From the NCBI RefSeq assembly GCF_000717655.1, contig NZ_JNZY01000022.1, positions 1-64,000 on the forward strand: a stretch of 64,000 nt of DNA, written 5' to 3'. Positions 63,803-64,000 of this stretch are shown here, piece after piece (positions within the stretch are counted from its first letter, which is position 1; each line of letters begins with the position of its first letter). Position numbers and translations under genes: made by a program. Below the pieces are notes generated by a model. That model was given only the letters and a program-made list of their open reading frames with translations. It was not told where the DNA came from and searched no databases. The stretch comes from Streptomyces katrae. Its GTDB lineage: Bacteria > Actinomycetota > Actinomycetes > Streptomycetales > Streptomycetaceae.

Positions 63803-64000
63803 ATGCTGGACGATCTCCAGTTCGATGTATTCGGTCCGCTGACCGTACGGCGGAACGGCGAGTTATTAGAGATTCCTCAGGCGAAACACCGGGTCGTGCT
63901 GGCGGCCCTGCTGCTCCGCGCCAACCGCACCCTCACCGCGGAGGAGCTCATCCAGCAGCTGTGGGGCGGCGAACCCCCGCTGACCGCACGCAAGACGCTC
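63803..64000 (+). CDS. SARP-family activator (start only, continues past window)
   Basis: The first 66 codons read a SARP/OmpR-type winged HTH: LQFDVFGPLTVRRNGELLEI, then QAKHRVVLAALLLRANRTLT and EELIQQLWGGEPPLTARKTL. SARPs are pathway-specific activators of Streptomyces biosynthetic clusters. Codons 21 and 22 are both TTA (63863-63868), which makes translation strongly dependent on bldA tRNA. It lies 64 bp after the PqqD-like gene. The BTAD domain would follow outside the window. Confidence 0.88.
   Translation, partial: MLDDLQFDVFGPLTVRRNGELLEIPQAKHRVVLAALLLRANRTLTAEELIQQLWGGEPPLTARKTL

Overview
The window is chromosomal DNA from a Streptomyces or a close relative. It has very high GC, strong G/C at third codon positions, frequent GTG starts and ATGA start/stop overlaps, HAIR heat-shock operators, a parS site and rare TTA codons. 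The gene order (dnaK-grpE-dnaJ-hspR, clpB, pyrE-fba, kynurenine genes, purA, YbaB-recR, ask-asd) is, from memory, the conserved core arrangement on one side of the Streptomyces origin. The parS site at 16.9 kb fits a position within a few hundred kb of oriC.

Layout. 0-2.9 kb: end of the dnaK operon with its repressor gene hspR, closed by a 23-bp-stem terminator. 2.9-4.7 kb: a compact accessory-looking locus with a LuxR-type regulator divergent from a 73-residue secreted peptide carrying DSGW repeats, which is translationally coupled to a Rieske-like protein without its histidine ligands. 4.7-12.7 kb: PPOX protein, clpB under HAIR control, a frame-broken small gene, YbjN protein, PIG-V-like membrane protein, DapC-like aminotransferase, a Cys/Gly/Ser-rich membrane peptide and a DUF2617 protein. 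12.8-18.1 kb: membrane-bound spermidine synthase homologue, CoxG-like protein, aldose epimerase, pyrE, parS and fba. 18.1-23.3 kb: an apparently domesticated IS701-type transposase, a DUF3151 protein, and tryptophan dioxygenase, kynureninase and a probable kynurenine formamidase, enough to take tryptophan to anthranilate.

23.3-29.8 kb: a fragment of a surface repeat protein, wrbA and a TetR gene with two shared operator-like palindromes, a full secreted repeat protein, a DUF4232 secreted protein, purA and a degenerate diacylglycerol-kinase-like protein. 29.9-34.2 kb: GbsR/MarR regulator divergent from an ABC exporter operon, then a P450. 34.3-40.6 kb: two paralogous NarL-type two-component systems. 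The second is the tail of a four-gene operon that also encodes a secreted hydrolase and a membrane acyltransferase. 40.9-49.4 kb: HIT-like protein, LysE exporter, SnoaL-like protein, MarR/DJ-1 pair, class III aminotransferase, a GntR gene coupled to a GT2/GT-C membrane glycosyltransferase, and an unrecognised protein. 49.4-50.6 kb: GC-rich repeats and G tracts running into the 3' end of a SLATT membrane protein gene. 50.8-54.9 kb: YbaB-recR-DUF5063 and ask-asd. 55-62.1 kb: ECF sigma factor with a coupled membrane partner, SURF1, S9 peptidase, two tiny basic proteins, a cytosine-deaminase-type amidohydrolase and an unrecognised protein.

From about 62.1 kb the character changes. A 550-bp AT-richer intergenic stretch leads to a nucleotidyltransferase gene with a TTA codon, a coupled PqqD-like (RiPP recognition) protein and the start of a SARP activator with two consecutive TTA codons. 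This looks like the edge of a bldA-dependent biosynthetic cluster, possibly of the RiPP type, that continues beyond the window. It and the DSGW-peptide locus are the best candidates for undescribed biology. All functions are read from sequence alone, and no database search was run.
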